Shown: positions 22,876-35,243 of the stretch, one piece after another | Layout of the letters: the number at the start of each line of letters is the position of its first letter | How positions within the stretch are numbered: the first letter of the stretch is position 1 | NCBI GenBank assembly: GCA_025738555.1 | Contig: JAOVFP010000012.1 | Span: 1 to 64,000, forward strand | Direction of reading: 5' to 3' | Length of the DNA stretch: 64,000 nucleotides | DNA from: Cyathus striatus | Taxonomy: Eukaryota; Basidiomycota; Agaricomycetes; Agaricales; Nidulariaceae | The notes under the pieces: model-generated | What the model was told of the DNA's origin: nothing | Database searches by the model: none | Seen by the model: the letters and a program-made list of their open reading frames with translations, nothing else | Program-made: the position numbers and the translations under genes

Positions 22876-23675
22876 TGTAGAGCAAGCGTTCCGCCTGCAT
22901 GGTGGAATTGACGTATTAACGAGTTCTGCAGACACGCTCTAGTCACGTGACTTACTATGTAATTGAGCCTCGAACGCGTACACGTCGCAAAGCATCGTTC
23001 ACCTCCATCTGCACAATGCCCCCCAACGCTCTCGATATTGGACCGACCTCTCCTCAATGCTGGACAAACTATCATACAAACGAGCAACCAAAGCACTCGG
23101 TTATGGACACGCGAAGCTAGGGACAGCGGAACTCGCTCACAAACTGAAGATCTCAACATTGGCATCTCAACATCCGGTCTTTCTGTACTCACCATCGCTA
23201 CATTTTCTACTTCTCTGCATATCACATTCTGTTCTCTTCACATTTACATACAAACCTCCCTTACTAGCTCTCCTTGAAACACTCGTTTAGTCTCTAAAAC
23301 ACTCTTGGCTTTAGGAAAATTTATCCGCTCTTTTAGGTATATTTCCTACCATTTTTCCTATATAAACAATGTATCTAGGTCTCAAGTAATCCAGTGAACT
23401 TCACCCCATCGTTCTACCGGTCTCTTAGCCTTTCTTTCGTGTCTCGTCGTTGTCTCTGTCGCTCTCAACACTCTTTTCTCTCTCTTCAAGTCTCACTCAT
23501 TCAATTACACCCTAGAACTTTGTCTCGAAGTTCTGACTCCGTTGTGCCGTTTTACCTCTTGTTTACGTCGCTAACATCCTCTCTCACTCAACCTTAGGAC
23601 CTTAACGTTGGACGGATGCGCCAACGGCTCGCATTCCTTTGATTAGGATCCTTCAACCCACCTTTTCCCTCTTCA
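22876..23675 (+). repeat. E1 3' LTR
   Basis: 800 bp, same ends as the 5' LTR, followed directly by the target duplication ACAAA at 23676. The four differences from the 5' LTR are all CG in one copy and TG or CA in the other. Confidence 0.95.
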
Positions 23676-25363
23676 ACAAAGACAGTGATTATATAATATG
23701 TTTATACTGTACAGTAGCTCTCAGCCACCCAATCATTTTACAAAGCACTTCCTCAAACATGGTGAAGGGAGAAGGACTGAAAACCCTCGAAAACATTCCT
23801 GATCTCCATGGAGGAAGGGAAGCCCACTCAATCAGGCAGCAGGCTGTGTGCCATCTGTAAAGGAAGTGACAGTGCAAGCTATCAGATCACTTATACCTCA
23901 GATAGGAAAGAAGCACTCAAAGAAAGTTGTTGATTCCGATGACAACAGCTCTACTGACTCCGTACATGATATCTTTATTGATGTGGTATGATACTGACCT
24001 TGATTCACTTTAGAATAAGCTGCCAAAGAAAAAAAAGAAGACATTATTGCCATTTGGTTGAAAGAAGAAAAAGCAATCATCTGATGATGATGAACCTACA
24101 GAACTGGTGTGTGACTCCAATATATAATTTGCATATGCACTCATTAAATAATATACCATAGGTTCCACAGCCAGCAAAGGCTAGAGGGTTCAAGCTCTTT
24201 GGCTGAAGGGAGAAGACATCGGTGTCATCAACTGTGAAGGAGCCTGAATCAGTGGCTCAGTCATCACCAGCCAATGTAAACAAGGTTAGTAATAATTAAA
24301 TATATTGTGATAATACTTACGAACACATATAAAGAACTCTGCTGCTACATCTTTGACTGAAGCCCAATGTAAGGCACACCAACCAACTGTTGTTGAGATA
24401 TCTGACAATGACAACAATGACAATACACTCAGTGATGAAGAGGCCGAGGAACCTGAGGAAGAACTTCATATGTTAAGCAATGTTCTACATGTTCAGATTA
24501 CTAAGACTTCACAGAATGTATGATGTGGGATTGGAACTCACCTGTATATGCTTTTTACCACCCTATCCCTACCATTGGCCACCATGAAGGACATTGCTAT
24601 CATGAGTTTAAATGCTTCTTGAAGTCCTGCAAGACAACTATTTGATGCTTCTTGGACAAGAAAGACTCTGGCTCTACTGGAAATCTACATAGGCACATGA
24701 AGAAATGTTGGGGTTCTGAGACTGTTAGCAGTGCAATGGAAGCTGGAACAGTGAAGAATGCCCATGAGCAACTAGCAAACTACAAAGATGGGTCAATAGC
24801 TGCGGTGTTTCAGATAAAGGGCAAGGGGAAAATGACATACTCACACAGGCAACATATGTGTGCAGAAACACAGTATGTACTTATTCATCATCCATTCGCA
24901 ATATGAACTGAGAAAATACTATGGTGGAGATTGTACATTGGGTAGCAGAGAGTGTTAGGCCCTTTAGTATTGTTAGTGATTGCAGGTTTAAGTGTCTTAT
25001 GAAGACAGGTCGGCCTGAATACTACTTACCTTCACCAACTATGGTATCTCATGATGTATGTCTTGTCTTTGCACGCACTCATCAACATATTGCATCATTG
25101 CTATGAGTAAGTTATTATTAGTTGTTTTCAGAATCATAAACTGATTGAATGTACAGAAACATGATGGGAAACTCCACTTCACAACAGATGCTTGGACTGC
25201 TCCAAATCATCAGCCCTTCATTGCATTTATGGTCCACTTTGAACATGATGGAGAGCCCATATGTCTTATCTTGGACATAGTGGAGCTAGCTAAGTCACAT
25301 ACTGGGGAGAATCTTGCTGTTGCATTTGTGGAAGTCCTAGGAGAGTTCGGTCTATCTGACAAG

Positions 25364-26129
25364 TGTTACATACCGATTCCCTTCCTACTGGGAAACGAAT
25401 GCAACGACACCCAGAGGGCATGGGAGAACTATAACGGAAACCCAAAGTGAGTACAGGTATGGGAACGAGAGCGGAAGTGTGGAAGTGAACCGTGGCTTCA
25501 GCGTATGTGCTGCGCCGCCTGGATATCCCCAGGGAATGGTTCGTATTTCACAACAGATGATATCCAATGTAAGGAAACGTTCCAGAGTATAAGAGAGGGC
25601 TTCGCCACTACACTAGGCAGTGGGAGAGAAACCCAAAGGAAAACCCAGAGCGGGTTTCGGAACTTAGTGTAGGAAGAAAGTGTACAGAGTTGATACGAAT
25701 ACTGAAGACTACCTATTACATCTGGAAGACTACTTATACTAAGTAGGAACCTGTAGATACGAATGTAGAAGTATTATACAAAGGACAAGTCAAAGGAGTA
25801 AGTAGGAAATGAAGTCTTGGCAAAGTGGAGTAGGGGCGCAAATGACGCGCTCAGAATGAAGAATAAGGAACTAATCTACAAAGGCCATAATGAAACATAT
25901 AAGTAGGAATGGAAGAGAGGAGTAATAGAATGATGACACAGTGAGGCCGTCATAAGAGAAAGTACGTATCCGAAGTATCTGATAGAAAACCCGACGGGTT
26001 CCAGGTACGTTCCCGGGCGGGAACATTGGGAAGTGTAAACCCGAAGCGGGTACATTCCGGGAACGGACCGGGTATGTTAGAAGGTCACGTGGGAACGTCG
26101 GCATGATGTATCCAGACACGGATATAACA
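25364..26129 (-). mobile_element. Solo LTR of the E2 family inside the hAT transposase
   Basis: 766 bp, TGTTACATACCGATTCCC...GATATAACA, flanked by a perfect 5-bp duplication ACAAG (25359-25363 and 26130-26134). It interrupts the hAT transposase just after GEFGLSD. It has lost part of its CpG compared with the E2 LTRs, so its age is intermediate. Confidence 0.92.
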
Positions 26130-26872
26130 ACAAGGTACATTGGTACATGTAATCAGTGAATTGTAAGCTAATATACTCACTAAGGTTTTGAGTATCACCT
26201 GTGACAATGCCTCCAACAATGACATTATGATCAACTGACTTGACAGTATGCTTTGCACTTTCTCCAAGGTCAACCACACATGCTGCTTCCTCCATGTCAA
26301 CAATCTTATAGCCCAGACATTCATTCAACAATTTGACACACCAAAATGCTCAAAGACACCACCTGGAAACTCCACAACTGGGCGGTGCAATGACATCTTC
26401 GACATGTATCAAATTGATGAAGAGTCCTCTGAACAAGGCACTGGGAACATACTGATGGATGATGAAGATAAGAATGAAAGTTCTAGTGAGAATGACAATA
26501 ATCTTGAGGGTTGGGTGGATGAGATGGAGGCATTGTCTCATGTGGAATGTACAGTTGTACAAGAGAATCTTCATCCAATACAGCTACTTTTGGTGAAGGT
26601 TAGTGGATGCATTCTTTGTCAATATATTACAGCACTCACTAAGGGACTATAGATTCATAAACTTGCCTTCAAAATGATATACTCTATGACACTCCTGCTC
26701 CCAGCTTGGAACCATTGCCTTGAGGAACTTAATCTACCAGTTAGATTGATCCCTTGTGATGTTAGGACAAGATGGAACTCTACTTATGATATGTTATGCT
26801 TTGTTCTTGAGTATGAGGGAGCATATCAACATTTTATGGGTGGTGTGAGGAATGGTCTGCAAAGTGTATTTG

Positions 26873-26991
26873 TGTTACATCCATATCCAGATACATCGTG
26901 CCAACATTACTGAAGGTTCCCATGTGACCTTCCAACACACCTGGTCTGTTTCTGGAACGTACCTGCTATGGGTTTATACTTCCTGACGTTC
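26873..26991 (+). mobile_element. Left piece of an inverted solo LTR (E2 family)
   Basis: Begins TGTTACATCCATATCCAG, the reverse complement of the E2 LTR end as read on this strand. Its other half is 34603-35243. The whole is flanked by ATTTG (26868-26872 and 35244-35248), so it integrated into the hAT transposase before E2 landed in it at CGTTC. Confidence 0.88.
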
Positions 26992-27758
26992 TGTTACGTA
27001 CCGATTCTCTTCCTGCTTAGAAGTGGTTGCGAAGACACCCGGAGGGTGTGGGAGAACTATAATGGAAACCCGAAGTGAGTACGGGTGTGGAAACGTAGAG
27101 CGGGAGTGCGGAAAGAACCGTGGCTTCAGCTTGTGTGCTGCGCCGCCTGGATATCCCCAGGGAATGGTTCGTATTTCGAGGAAGATGATATGTAACCAAG
27201 GAAGACGTTCCAGAGTATAAGAGAGGGCTTCGCCACTACACTAGGTAGCGGGAGAGAAACCCGAAGGAAAACCTGGAGCGGGTTTCGGAACTTAGAGTAG
27301 GAAGAAAGTGTACAGAGTTGATACGAATACTAAAGACTACCTATTACATCTGGAAGACTACTTATACTAAGTAGGAACCTGTAGATACGAATGTAGAAGT
27401 ATTATACAAAGGACAAGTCAAAGGAGTAAGTAGGAAATGAAGTCTTGGCAAAGCGGAGTAGGGGGCGCAAATGACGCGCTCAGAATGAAGAATAAGGAAC
27501 TAATCTACAAAGGCCATAATGAAACATATAAGTAGGAATGGAAGAGAGGAGTAATAGAATGATGACGCGGTGAGGCCGTCATAAGAGAAAGTACGTATCC
27601 GAAGTATCCGATAGAAAGCCCGACGGGTTCCGGGTACGTTCCCGGGCGGGAACGTCGGGAAGTGTAAACCCGAAGCGGGTACGTTCCGGGAACAGACCGG
27701 GTATGTTAGAAGGTCACGTGGGAACGTCGGCACGATGTATCCGGACATGGATATAACA
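26992..27758 (-). repeat. E2 3' LTR
   Basis: 767 bp, downstream end of the minus-strand element. It reads TGTTACGTACCG...GATATAACA on the plus strand. Compared with the 5' copy it has CG where that has TG near 26996 and 27575, TG for CG near 27061, CA for CG near 27693, and one extra G near 27460. Confidence 0.95.
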
Positions 27759-27775
27759 GTATCCCCCTTTTAGGG
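27759..27775 (-). other. E2 polypurine tract
   Basis: On the minus strand the bases just before the 3' LTR read CTAAAAGGGGGATAC, a purine run of the kind that primes plus-strand DNA synthesis. Confidence 0.7.
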
Positions 27776-28595
27776 CCGAGCCCACGAGGTCATACTGTGT
27801 GCGAGAAAATATAACTAAAAATAATACGAGAAATCCTATTGGTCAGTAAATGTTCAAATAACAGAAAGAGAGCGCATCTGATTCCTTTGGCGAGGGAAGT
27901 AGCAAAGGTGTGAACTACAAGTTCCTGAGTAAGTTCCAGCAAGTCGTAGCTGAACCCGAGACCTATTAACACTGCCCATGGATGTGGAAGGACATGTGCA
28001 TCAATATTCCACTGGTAGCCATTCGTTCCGGATGTTCCGGTAATGCGGCAAGCTTAGTTGCACTGCCGATTGTATATCCGACTGAGATGAGTGTCGGAAC
28101 TGGGTTGGAAGCATCGGAAGAGTTGGGAATGGATGGGGAAGTGATTGGAAGATATTGGATGAGGTCTGGGTTGGATGCGGAAGTAGCAGGAACTGCCGGG
28201 GAAAATGCAGGAAGCATTGGAAGATAGCGTAGTCTATCAAGTTGAGTTACAGATGTCATGATGCCAATTTCCAGGTGGTAGGCAAACTCGATAAGTTGTC
28301 CTGAGATGTTTCCAAGGTATCTGGGCACGTTGTCCATGTTTCCATATTGAAACCTTGCTCGCGGAATGCCTCCAGGATCCGGATGCATACGAGGAAGTTG
28401 TGACGGGTGCCGGAATTGCGTCGGAAGGTGTGGAAGTAGCTCGGGTCGAGTTGCAGACGCAGAGGGAGTGATGGAAATGGTCGTAACACGTTACCAAGAA
28501 TTAAATGTACTTGTATCTCGTTTATTGCTTGTTATTCGTTGTTTTTGGTTTTTGTATAAGGTGAAACTGCAAGCGGATAATAAGTAACGTGAAAA
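27776..28595. other. E2 region between pol and polypurine tract
   Basis: About 820 bp. Minus-strand open frames of 140 codons (27966-28388) and 86 codons (28237-28497) overlap here in different frames. The 140-codon one is Pro/Ser/Thr-rich (LPAFSPAVPATSAS-like text) with no domain I recognise. They could be non-coding 3' region or a degraded extra gene. Confidence 0.4.
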
Positions 28596-31500
28596 TTAAG
28601 AAATAGGAGTAGGGCCAGGCTTATCCGGATAGCGGGAGTGGAACTCTTCGATGATATCCGTAGCGTGTTCCAGTTCTGTGGCCGGAAGCCATGAAAACTC
28701 TTCATCTGTCCCTTCATACCCTAGCCAGCGTACGTAGTACCTCAGTTTGCAACGCAAACGACGATCCAGTTTAGAGTCCAAGATTTCCGAGACCTCGTAT
28801 TCAATATCACCATCAACCTGGACAGGTGGTGGTGGAGGAATAATGCGATCTGGGATAGTATTTTCAGTATTGGGTTCAAGCATGGATACATGGAATACTG
28901 GGTGGACTGCACGAAATTGTTCTGGAAGGCGCAAGGTACGCGAATGCGATCCGGCAAGTGCGATGACTTCAAAAGGTCCTAGGAACTTTTCTGCAAGTTT
29001 CCGGGATGGTCGGGTTGTCCGGAAGTACTCGGCTTTGACGTATACCTTTGTCCCGACGGGGAATGCGGGTGCGGGTTTGCGACGCGCATCGGCGGGTGCT
29101 TGGTAACGTTTCTGCGCACTGAGTATTTCGGTCCGAAGCATCTCGTGAAGTTCCTCGAGGTTTACTGCGAAGTGCCGGGCACGAGCGGAAGTGAGATCAC
29201 GTTCCGGATGTATCGCAAGGTTCAGGTGATAACCCTTGTTTGCGTAGAACGGTGAAATTCCTGTGGTTGCGCTCGGTGCATTATTGTAAGCAAATTCAGC
29301 AAGAGGTAAGAGATCACACCAGTTATCCTGCTGGTAGTTGCAGTAGGCCCGAAGGTATTGTTCCAGAGTTTGGTTTGTGCGTTCCGTTTGGCCGTCGCCT
29401 TCAGGGTGATAACCCGAGGTGAAATGTAAAGTGATGTCGAGGGCTGTACCGAGGGAACGGAAGAAATGCGACACAAACTCGGAACCACGATCGGAAGTGA
29501 TGTGTTCCGGGACTCCGTGCTTGGAAAAGACATGAAGTACAAATAGAAGCGCAAGGTCGGAAGAAGAGCAAGTGGTATGAGTGGGAATGAAGATAGACTG
29601 CTTGGAGAAACGATCCACAATAACGAGTATAGAATCATACTTGGAAGCCGATGATTTTGGAAGTTGATCTATGAAATCCATAGATATCGAATGCCATGGG
29701 CGTCCGGGAACCGGAAGTTGTTTCAGGGTTCCGTACGGGCGGTGGCGCTGTGGTTTAGAACACATGCAAGTATTACAAGACTTACAATAGTCCTTTACAA
29801 ACGTCCGTATAAGCGGCCAAGTATATTCGCGTCAAATTAGCTCGAGGGTCTTGTTCTGTCCAAGGTGTCCTGAAAGCGGGTGGTCGTGTTTGTACTGTAA
29901 AACCCGAAGCCGAAGGGTTCCGGAGTCTGGAACATAGATCCGGTTATCTAGACGGAGGAAACCGTCCGGGGTTACAGTCCAACGATTCTCGGGAGTCCGC
30001 ATTCGGATAACTGCGACCGGGTCATTAGGGAGAGCTGATAATATGTCAGTATGTAACTGTTCAATGTCCATGATGATACTAGCACGAAGAGCGGGTACAA
30101 TAAGTGATGTTGCTCGGAGAGAAGTGATAAGCTGTTCCTGTGTGAACACTGGACGATAGTTATGCGGATTGACCTTAGCGTAGTCGCTATCCCCCTCTTT
30201 AGGGTAGACGTCCCATCGTCTAGTCAGAGCATCCGGCTTCGCCCCGAGTTTTCCGGGTCGAAAGCGGATAACTAGATTGAACTGGGAAAGATACTCGGAC
30301 CATCGGGCTTGTCGTCGGGACAAGATCTTGGTTGTGGAAAAGTATTCCAAGTTCTTGTGGTCTGTGACGACGTCAATGGGTGAACCGGAACCTTCCAGGT
30401 AATGACGCCAGACTTGGAATGCTTCGAAGATAGCAAGCAATTCCTTGTCATGGGTGTCGTAGTTTAACTCGGGAGGTGTAAAGGTTCGTGAGTGGAAAGC
30501 GATAGGGTGAATCTCGCCATCATCGGAAACTATAGACAGGATAGCAGCCAACGCGTAATCCGAAGCGTCGGTTTCCACGATGAGCTGCTTGTCGGGAACC
30601 CAATGGGTAAGAATGGGTGCCGACGTGAAAGCGTCCTTAAGTTCAGTGAAAGCGGAACAGCATTTTTCCGAGAAGTTCCACGGATTACCCTTCCGGGTAA
30701 GGCGGGTGAGCGGAACAACTATGTCGGAATAGTTGTATATAAAACGCCGATAGAAATTAGCGAACCCAAGGAAGGATTGAATGTCTTTTACTTTCCTTGG
30801 TTCCGGCCATTCTTGAATAGTCTTCACCTTTGTTGGAGACATGGTGAGACCGTTGGCGATAGTATATATCCGAGATATTCCACGGATTCGAGTGGAACTC
30901 ACACTTATCCGCGCGCGCATACAACCCGTGCTTCCGGAGTCGACGCAAAACTTCCCTGACATGTTGGCGATGTTGCGCAAGGTTATCAGAGTATATAAGG
31001 ATGTCATCCAAATAAACTATGACGCACACATCAAGAAGGTCTTTGAAAACATAGTTCATGAAGCGTTGGAAACCTGCGGGTGCATTGGAAAGTCCGAAGG
31101 GCATGACTAGCCATTCAAAGGATCCATAGCGAGTCCGGAAAGCGGTTTTCCATTCATCGTCCTCGGCAATGCGGACCAGGTGGTACGCATGACGCAGGTC
31201 GATCTTGGTGTAGATACGGGCACGACGGGGACTGTCGAGCAAATCTGAAATGAGTGGCAAAGGATAACGATCCTTTTTAGAAATAGCGTTCAACCCGCGG
31301 AAATCCACACAAAGCCGAAGCGATCCGTCCTTCTTGCGGACAAAAAGGAGGGGAGCCCCATGCGGAGAGCGCGAAGGTTGAATGAATCCGATCCGGATAT
31401 GTTCATCGATGAAATCCCGAAGAGCGGAAAGCTCGGATTGGGAAAGGGAATAGATCCGACCTACAGGAGGTGAAGCACCTTCCTCTAGGTTGATCTTTAA

Positions 31501-32238
31501 GTCGTAGGGACGGTGAGGGGCAAGTGTATCTGCCCGGGACTTGCTAAATACATCAGCAAACTCGTGATACTCAGACGGTATTGAAGAGAGATCCGGAGCT
31601 TCCTCTGGATTGAGGGCAGCGGCGGAAGCGACAGCACCAAGCTGGATACGGAAAGTCTGTGCTCCCTCTAAATGGCATGCACGCGAGAAGGCGGCACCGT
31701 TTATTAGCGAAATGCTAGGAGGAGGTGGCAGAGACTCATCAGAGGTGACCGGAGATGGATCCTCGGAAGCGGAACCTGGTTCCGAGATCCCGGATTTGAG
31801 CGGAAGTTGCTTGGAAGTGTCTGGAGTCCGGAATGTTAATGAGCCCGATACCCAGTCAATCAACGGATTGAAGCGGGTGAGCCAATTGTATCCTAGGACT
31901 GCAGAACACACGGAATCAAGAGGTGTCACATAGAGTTCGACTGTAATACATTCACCGGTAGGGAATAGTACAGGCAGTGTAACGAACTCGGTTATAACAT
32001 GATTGGTGGTGCCATCGAAAAGTCTGAGAGCAATAGGTGGAGTAGGTGAGGTAGGAATAGCATGTGTCCGAACGAAAGATGAATCCATAAAACAATGGGT
32101 AGAACCCGAATTGACTAGAGCGCTATATGAAACTGTACAGGGTGTAGGGAGAGCATGGATGGTACTACAAAGTGGAATATGAAGGGCATTGGGGTCGGAA
32201 AGAGCGGAAGCGTTGAGTCTTACCTGCATCGGCTGCAC
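28596..32238 (-). pseudogene. E2 pol: protease, reverse transcriptase, RNase H, integrase, chromodomain
   Basis: Protease ALVNSGSTHCFMD (near 32,110). Reverse transcriptase KIDLRHAYHLVRI, MPFGLSNAPAGFQRFM and the catalytic VYLDD (near 31,010). RNase H IVETDASDYALAA, DKELLAIFEAFQVWRHYLEG. Integrase zinc finger GHLGQNKT...CNTC, catalytic core ISMDFIDQLP, TSDRGSEFVSHFF and the DGQTERTNQ end. The C-terminal chromodomain is YEVSEILDS...YYVRWLGY...FSWLPATELE, expected to steer integration to marked chromatin. The protease/RT frame starts at 32238, 18 bases before the gag stop and in the -1 frame relative to gag; a run of five C lies just upstream. Breaks: two one-base losses near 30,850-30,880 and TGA at 29832 (TLELI-stop-REYTW). 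Otherwise it is intact to the stop at 28596. Confidence 0.93.
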
Positions 32239-33800
32239 TGAGGGGGAACAACGCGGTCCTCGGCTTGTGTGGTGTCCAGAGGACTGCTCCTATTTTTCGA
32301 ACCCGAAGCCGGGTTGGAAAGAGGCGCGGACCTGCGGGTCGAGGGACCCGCAGAAGCCGACGTAGGAGCCGAAGCGGATATTCCGGATGCCCGGGCTCTA
32401 GCCGCGGAAGAGGCAGAGCGGGGACATTCTTTGGCACGATGCCCCGGATTACCGCAGAACAAGCATAGATTGTTGTCCATGCGACGCTGACGTTCTTGTG
32501 GCAAAAGTTTGCCATCTCGACCAACCTTGTCGTTCAATTCCGGCCTCCGCTGTTGGGGAGGCTGCGAGGAACGAGGTGGGTGACCACCAGCACGGTGGGG
32601 ATAACTCGGACGTGGCGCATATTGACCCGAAATGAGGCGGGAAGGCGCCGGGGTGACTGCAGGGCAGTTTGTAGTCGCTCTAACAGAGCTATCCGGAACC
32701 CGCGGACCCCGAGGCTGGTGGGATTCCCGCGTACGCTCGGACTGGCGTTCCCAGTACCGACTATCGATCCCTTGAGCTAGTTTAATCATCCCGCACTTTG
32801 TGGTAGGTTTCCCAACATGAGAGATCTCATCCTTAATGCGACCCGGAAACCCGGAATAGAGTCGGTGGCATAAGGATTTATCATCCCAGTCGGTGCGCTG
32901 TGCAAGCCTGTTGAACTGTACAAGATACTTGGACAGTTTCTGTGAATCCTTCATAACGAGGACATCCAGATCATTCTCGGCATCCCCTTCTGGGTTCGCT
33001 AACCCGAAGTTATCCTCTAGCATGACAACGAAAACCTCCCAAGAGTGAAGGAACTCATCATCAGCGTAGGGATTGGAGAGGGTCGGCATAACAAGCTGAA
33101 GCGCGGTATCCCGAAGATATGCGAGAGCGAAGTTGACCTGGGAATGTCCATCCGAGTATTGGGAAGGATTATTCCGGAAGTAAATTTGGCATTGAGTAAT
33201 GAACTGCTCCAACTTCTCAGCACTGGAACCGTCAAAAGTATCTGGCTTTTGAACGTTGCGTTCCCGACGTGTTCCCGATGTACCCCGGGCGGATTCCGCA
33301 ACTCTCAAAAGAGCTTCGGCAAGCCGGTCTTCCCGGGAGTGGCGCGCAAGAGGTGTGCGCCTGGGATTGTCGACATCATCCTCATCACCATCATCCCCTG
33401 AGTCTGAGGATGGTGGAGACGGAGGATTGGGCTGAGAAGGAGGTGGAGGTGGCGGTCCAATGGTACCACCATCGGAGCTGTGACCCTCGGGAGTGTCCCG
33501 GTCTGCTGCGACTGTACCGTATGGCGGTGGAGTGCCATCCGGAGGAGCCTGAGCAGATCCGAGGTTCCCGGCTGCAGGAACAGAAAGTAGCTGAGCGGAA
33601 GTCGAGGGTGGACCCAGGAAAGTAGCACTAGGAGGTGGTGCTGGACTGGGTGTAACCCGAGACGGTGTAGAAGGTAGAGAACCTGAAGTACTCCTTGGAG
33701 GCTGTTGCCTCGTAGCTGCACGGGTGGCACGAGCACCCACAGCATTGGTATGACTAGCGGTATGCGCTGTGCGAGTAACCGAAGTCCCAGTTGGAGCCAT
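32220..33800 (-). CDS. E2 gag, intact
   Basis: 526 codons, ATG at 33800 only about 37 bases after the 5' LTR. It has a Pro/Ser/Thr-rich N-terminus, an acidic stretch (DSGDDGDEDDVDNPRR) and a Ty3-type capsid (KLEQFITQCQIYFRNNPSQY, FALAYLRDTALQLVMP, LVQFNRLAQRTDWDD). A basic Arg/Pro-rich linker leads to a CCHC knuckle CLFCGNPGHRAKEC. It forms the particle and packages element RNA. It ends at TAA 32220, overlapping pol. Confidence 0.92.
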   Translation of the reverse strand: MAPTGTSVTRTAHTASHTNAVGARATRAATRQQPPRSTSGSLPSTPSRVTPSPAPPPSATFLGPPSTSAQLLSVPAAGNLGSAQAPPDGTPPPYGTVAADRDTPEGHSSDGGTIGPPPPPPSQPNPPSPPSSDSGDDGDEDDVDNPRRTPLARHSREDRLAEALLRVAESARGTSGTRRERNVQKPDTFDGSSAEKLEQFITQCQIYFRNNPSQYSDGHSQVNFALAYLRDTALQLVMPTLSNPYADDEFLHSWEVFVVMLEDNFGLANPEGDAENDLDVLVMKDSQKLSKYLVQFNRLAQRTDWDDKSLCHRLYSGFPGRIKDEISHVGKPTTKCGMIKLAQGIDSRYWERQSERTRESHQPRGPRVPDSSVRATTNCPAVTPAPSRLISGQYAPRPSYPHRAGGHPPRSSQPPQQRRPELNDKVGRDGKLLPQERQRRMDNNLCLFCGNPGHRAKECPRSASSAARARASGISASAPTSASAGPSTRRSAPLSNPASGSKNRSSPLDTTQAEDRVVPPQCSRCR

Positions 33801-33823
33801 GATAAAGAGATATCCAAGGTATC

Positions 33824-33834
33824 AGTATTCGTAT
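33824..33834 (-). promoter_or_regulatory. E2 self-priming site
   Basis: On the minus strand, two bases after the 5' LTR, ATACGAATACT (11 nt) is exactly complementary to AGTATTCGTAT inside the LTR (34176-34166). No tRNA-type TGG site is present at this position. This matches the self-priming arrangement known from the Tf1/sushi group, where the first 11 nt of the RNA fold back on the primer site. Confidence 0.75.
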
Positions 33835-33836
33835 AC

Positions 33837-34602
33837 TGTTATGTACCGATTCTCTTCCTGCTTAGAAGTGGTTGCGAAGACACCCGGAGGGTGTGGGAGA
33901 ACTATAACGGAAACCCGAAGTGAGTACGGGTGTGGAAACGTAGAGCGGGAGTGCGGAAAGAACCGTGGCTTCAGCTTGTGTGCTGCGCCGCCTGGATATC
34001 CCCAGGGAATGGTTCGTATTTCGAGGAAGATGATATGTAACCAAGGAAGACGTTCCAGAGTATAAGAGAGGGCTTCGCCACTACACTAGGTAGCGGGAGA
34101 GAAACCCGAAGGAAAACCTGGAGCGGGTTTCGGAACTTAGAGTAGGAAGAAAGTGTACAGAGTTGATACGAATACTAAAGACTACCTATTACATCTGGAA
34201 GACTACTTATACTAAGTAGGAACCTGTAGATACGAATGTAGAAGTATTATACAAAGGACAAGTCAAAGGAGTAAGTAGGAAATGAAGTCTTGGCAAAGCG
34301 GAGTAGGGGCGCAAATGACGCGCTCAGAATGAAGAATAAGGAACTAATCTACAAAGGCCATAATGAAACATATAAGTAGGAATGGAAGAGAGGAGTAATA
34401 GAATGATGATGCGGTGAGGCCGTCATAAGAGAAAGTACGTATCCGAAGTATCCGATAGAAAGCCCGACGGGTTCCGGGTACGTTCCCGGGCGGGAACGTC
34501 GGGAAGTGTAAACCCGAAGCGGGTACGTTCCGGGAACGGACCGGGTATGTTAGAAGGTCACGTGGGAACGTCGGCACGATGTATCCGGACATGGATATAA
34601 CA
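33837..34602 (-). repeat. E2 5' LTR with TATA box and predicted RNA start
   Basis: 766 bp. On the minus strand TATAAG at 34211-34206 lies 30-35 bases upstream of AGTATTCGTAT (34176-34166), the segment complementary to the primer site. This predicts U3 of about 426 bp and an RNA start at 34176. Confidence 0.85.
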
Positions 34603-35243
34603 CGTTCCTGCCCAGGAATGTACCTGGAACCCATCAGGTTTTCCTTTGGATATCCTAGATACATAGTTTCTTTTATGACGGCCTCACCATGTCATTATTA
34701 TATTACTCCTCTCTTCCATTCTCACTTGTACATTTCATTATGGCCTTTGTAGATTAGTTCTTTATTCTGCATTCTGAGGATGTTATTTGTGCCCCTACTC
34801 CGCTTTGCCCAGACTTCATTTCTTACTTACTCCCTTGACTTGTCCTTTGTATTATACTTCTACATTCATACCTACAGGTTCCTACTTAGTATAAGTAGTC
34901 TTCAGTATTCATATAAACTTCATACACTTCTTCCTACTTCTAAGTTCCAAAACCCACTCCAGGTTTTCCTTTGAGTTTCTCTCCCGCTACCTAGTGTAGT
35001 GGCGAAGCCTCATCTTATACTCTGGAATGTTTCCCTTTGACATATATTGTCTTCCTTGAAATACGAACCATTCCCTGGGGATATCCAGGCAGTGCAGCAC
35101 ATACACTGAAGCCATGGTTCTTTCCCACACTTCCATTCTATGTTCTGCACCCATACTCACTTTGGGTTCTCATTATAGTTCTCCCATGCCTTCCAGGCAT
35201 CTTCACATTTGTTTCCCAGTAGGAAGGGAATTGGTACATAACA
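34603..35243 (+). mobile_element. Right piece of the inverted solo LTR (E2 family)
   Basis: Continues the LTR begun at 26873 after the CGTTC duplication and ends GGTACATAACA at 35243, followed by the outer duplication ATTTG. It is strongly CpG-depleted relative to E2, so it is much older than the element inserted in it. Confidence 0.88.

Larger units (their letters stand above)
14941..23675 (+). mobile_element. E1: complete but decayed Ty3/Gypsy LTR retrotransposon
   Basis: 8,735 bp with 800-bp LTRs at both ends and a perfect 5-bp target duplication ACAAA (14936-14940 and 23676-23680). It encodes Gag with a CCHC knuckle, protease, reverse transcriptase, RNase H and integrase in that order (Ty3/Gypsy order). 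The coding region has at least four in-frame TGA codons (16090, 16718, 17999, 20644) and several one-base shifts, so this copy is not autonomous. The two LTRs differ at four positions, all CpG transitions. Confidence 0.93.
26992..34602 (-). mobile_element. E2: chromovirus (Ty3/Gypsy with chromodomain), nearly intact
   Basis: 7,611 bp, read on the minus strand, with LTRs at 26992-27758 and 33837-34602 and a perfect target duplication CGTTC (26987-26991 and 34603-34607). Gag, protease, reverse transcriptase, RNase H, integrase and a C-terminal chromodomain follow in order. LTR differences are four CpG transitions and one base in a G run, so insertion is recent. Pol carries one TGA (29832) and two one-base losses near 30,850-30,880. 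It sits inside an opposite-facing solo LTR of its own family. Confidence 0.95.

Noticed and set aside
22716..23225. 169-codon antisense frame in the E1 3' LTR (also in the 5' LTR)
   Set aside because: It lies across LTR regulatory DNA, runs out of the LTR into internal sequence, and differs between copies only by LTR identity; no domain.
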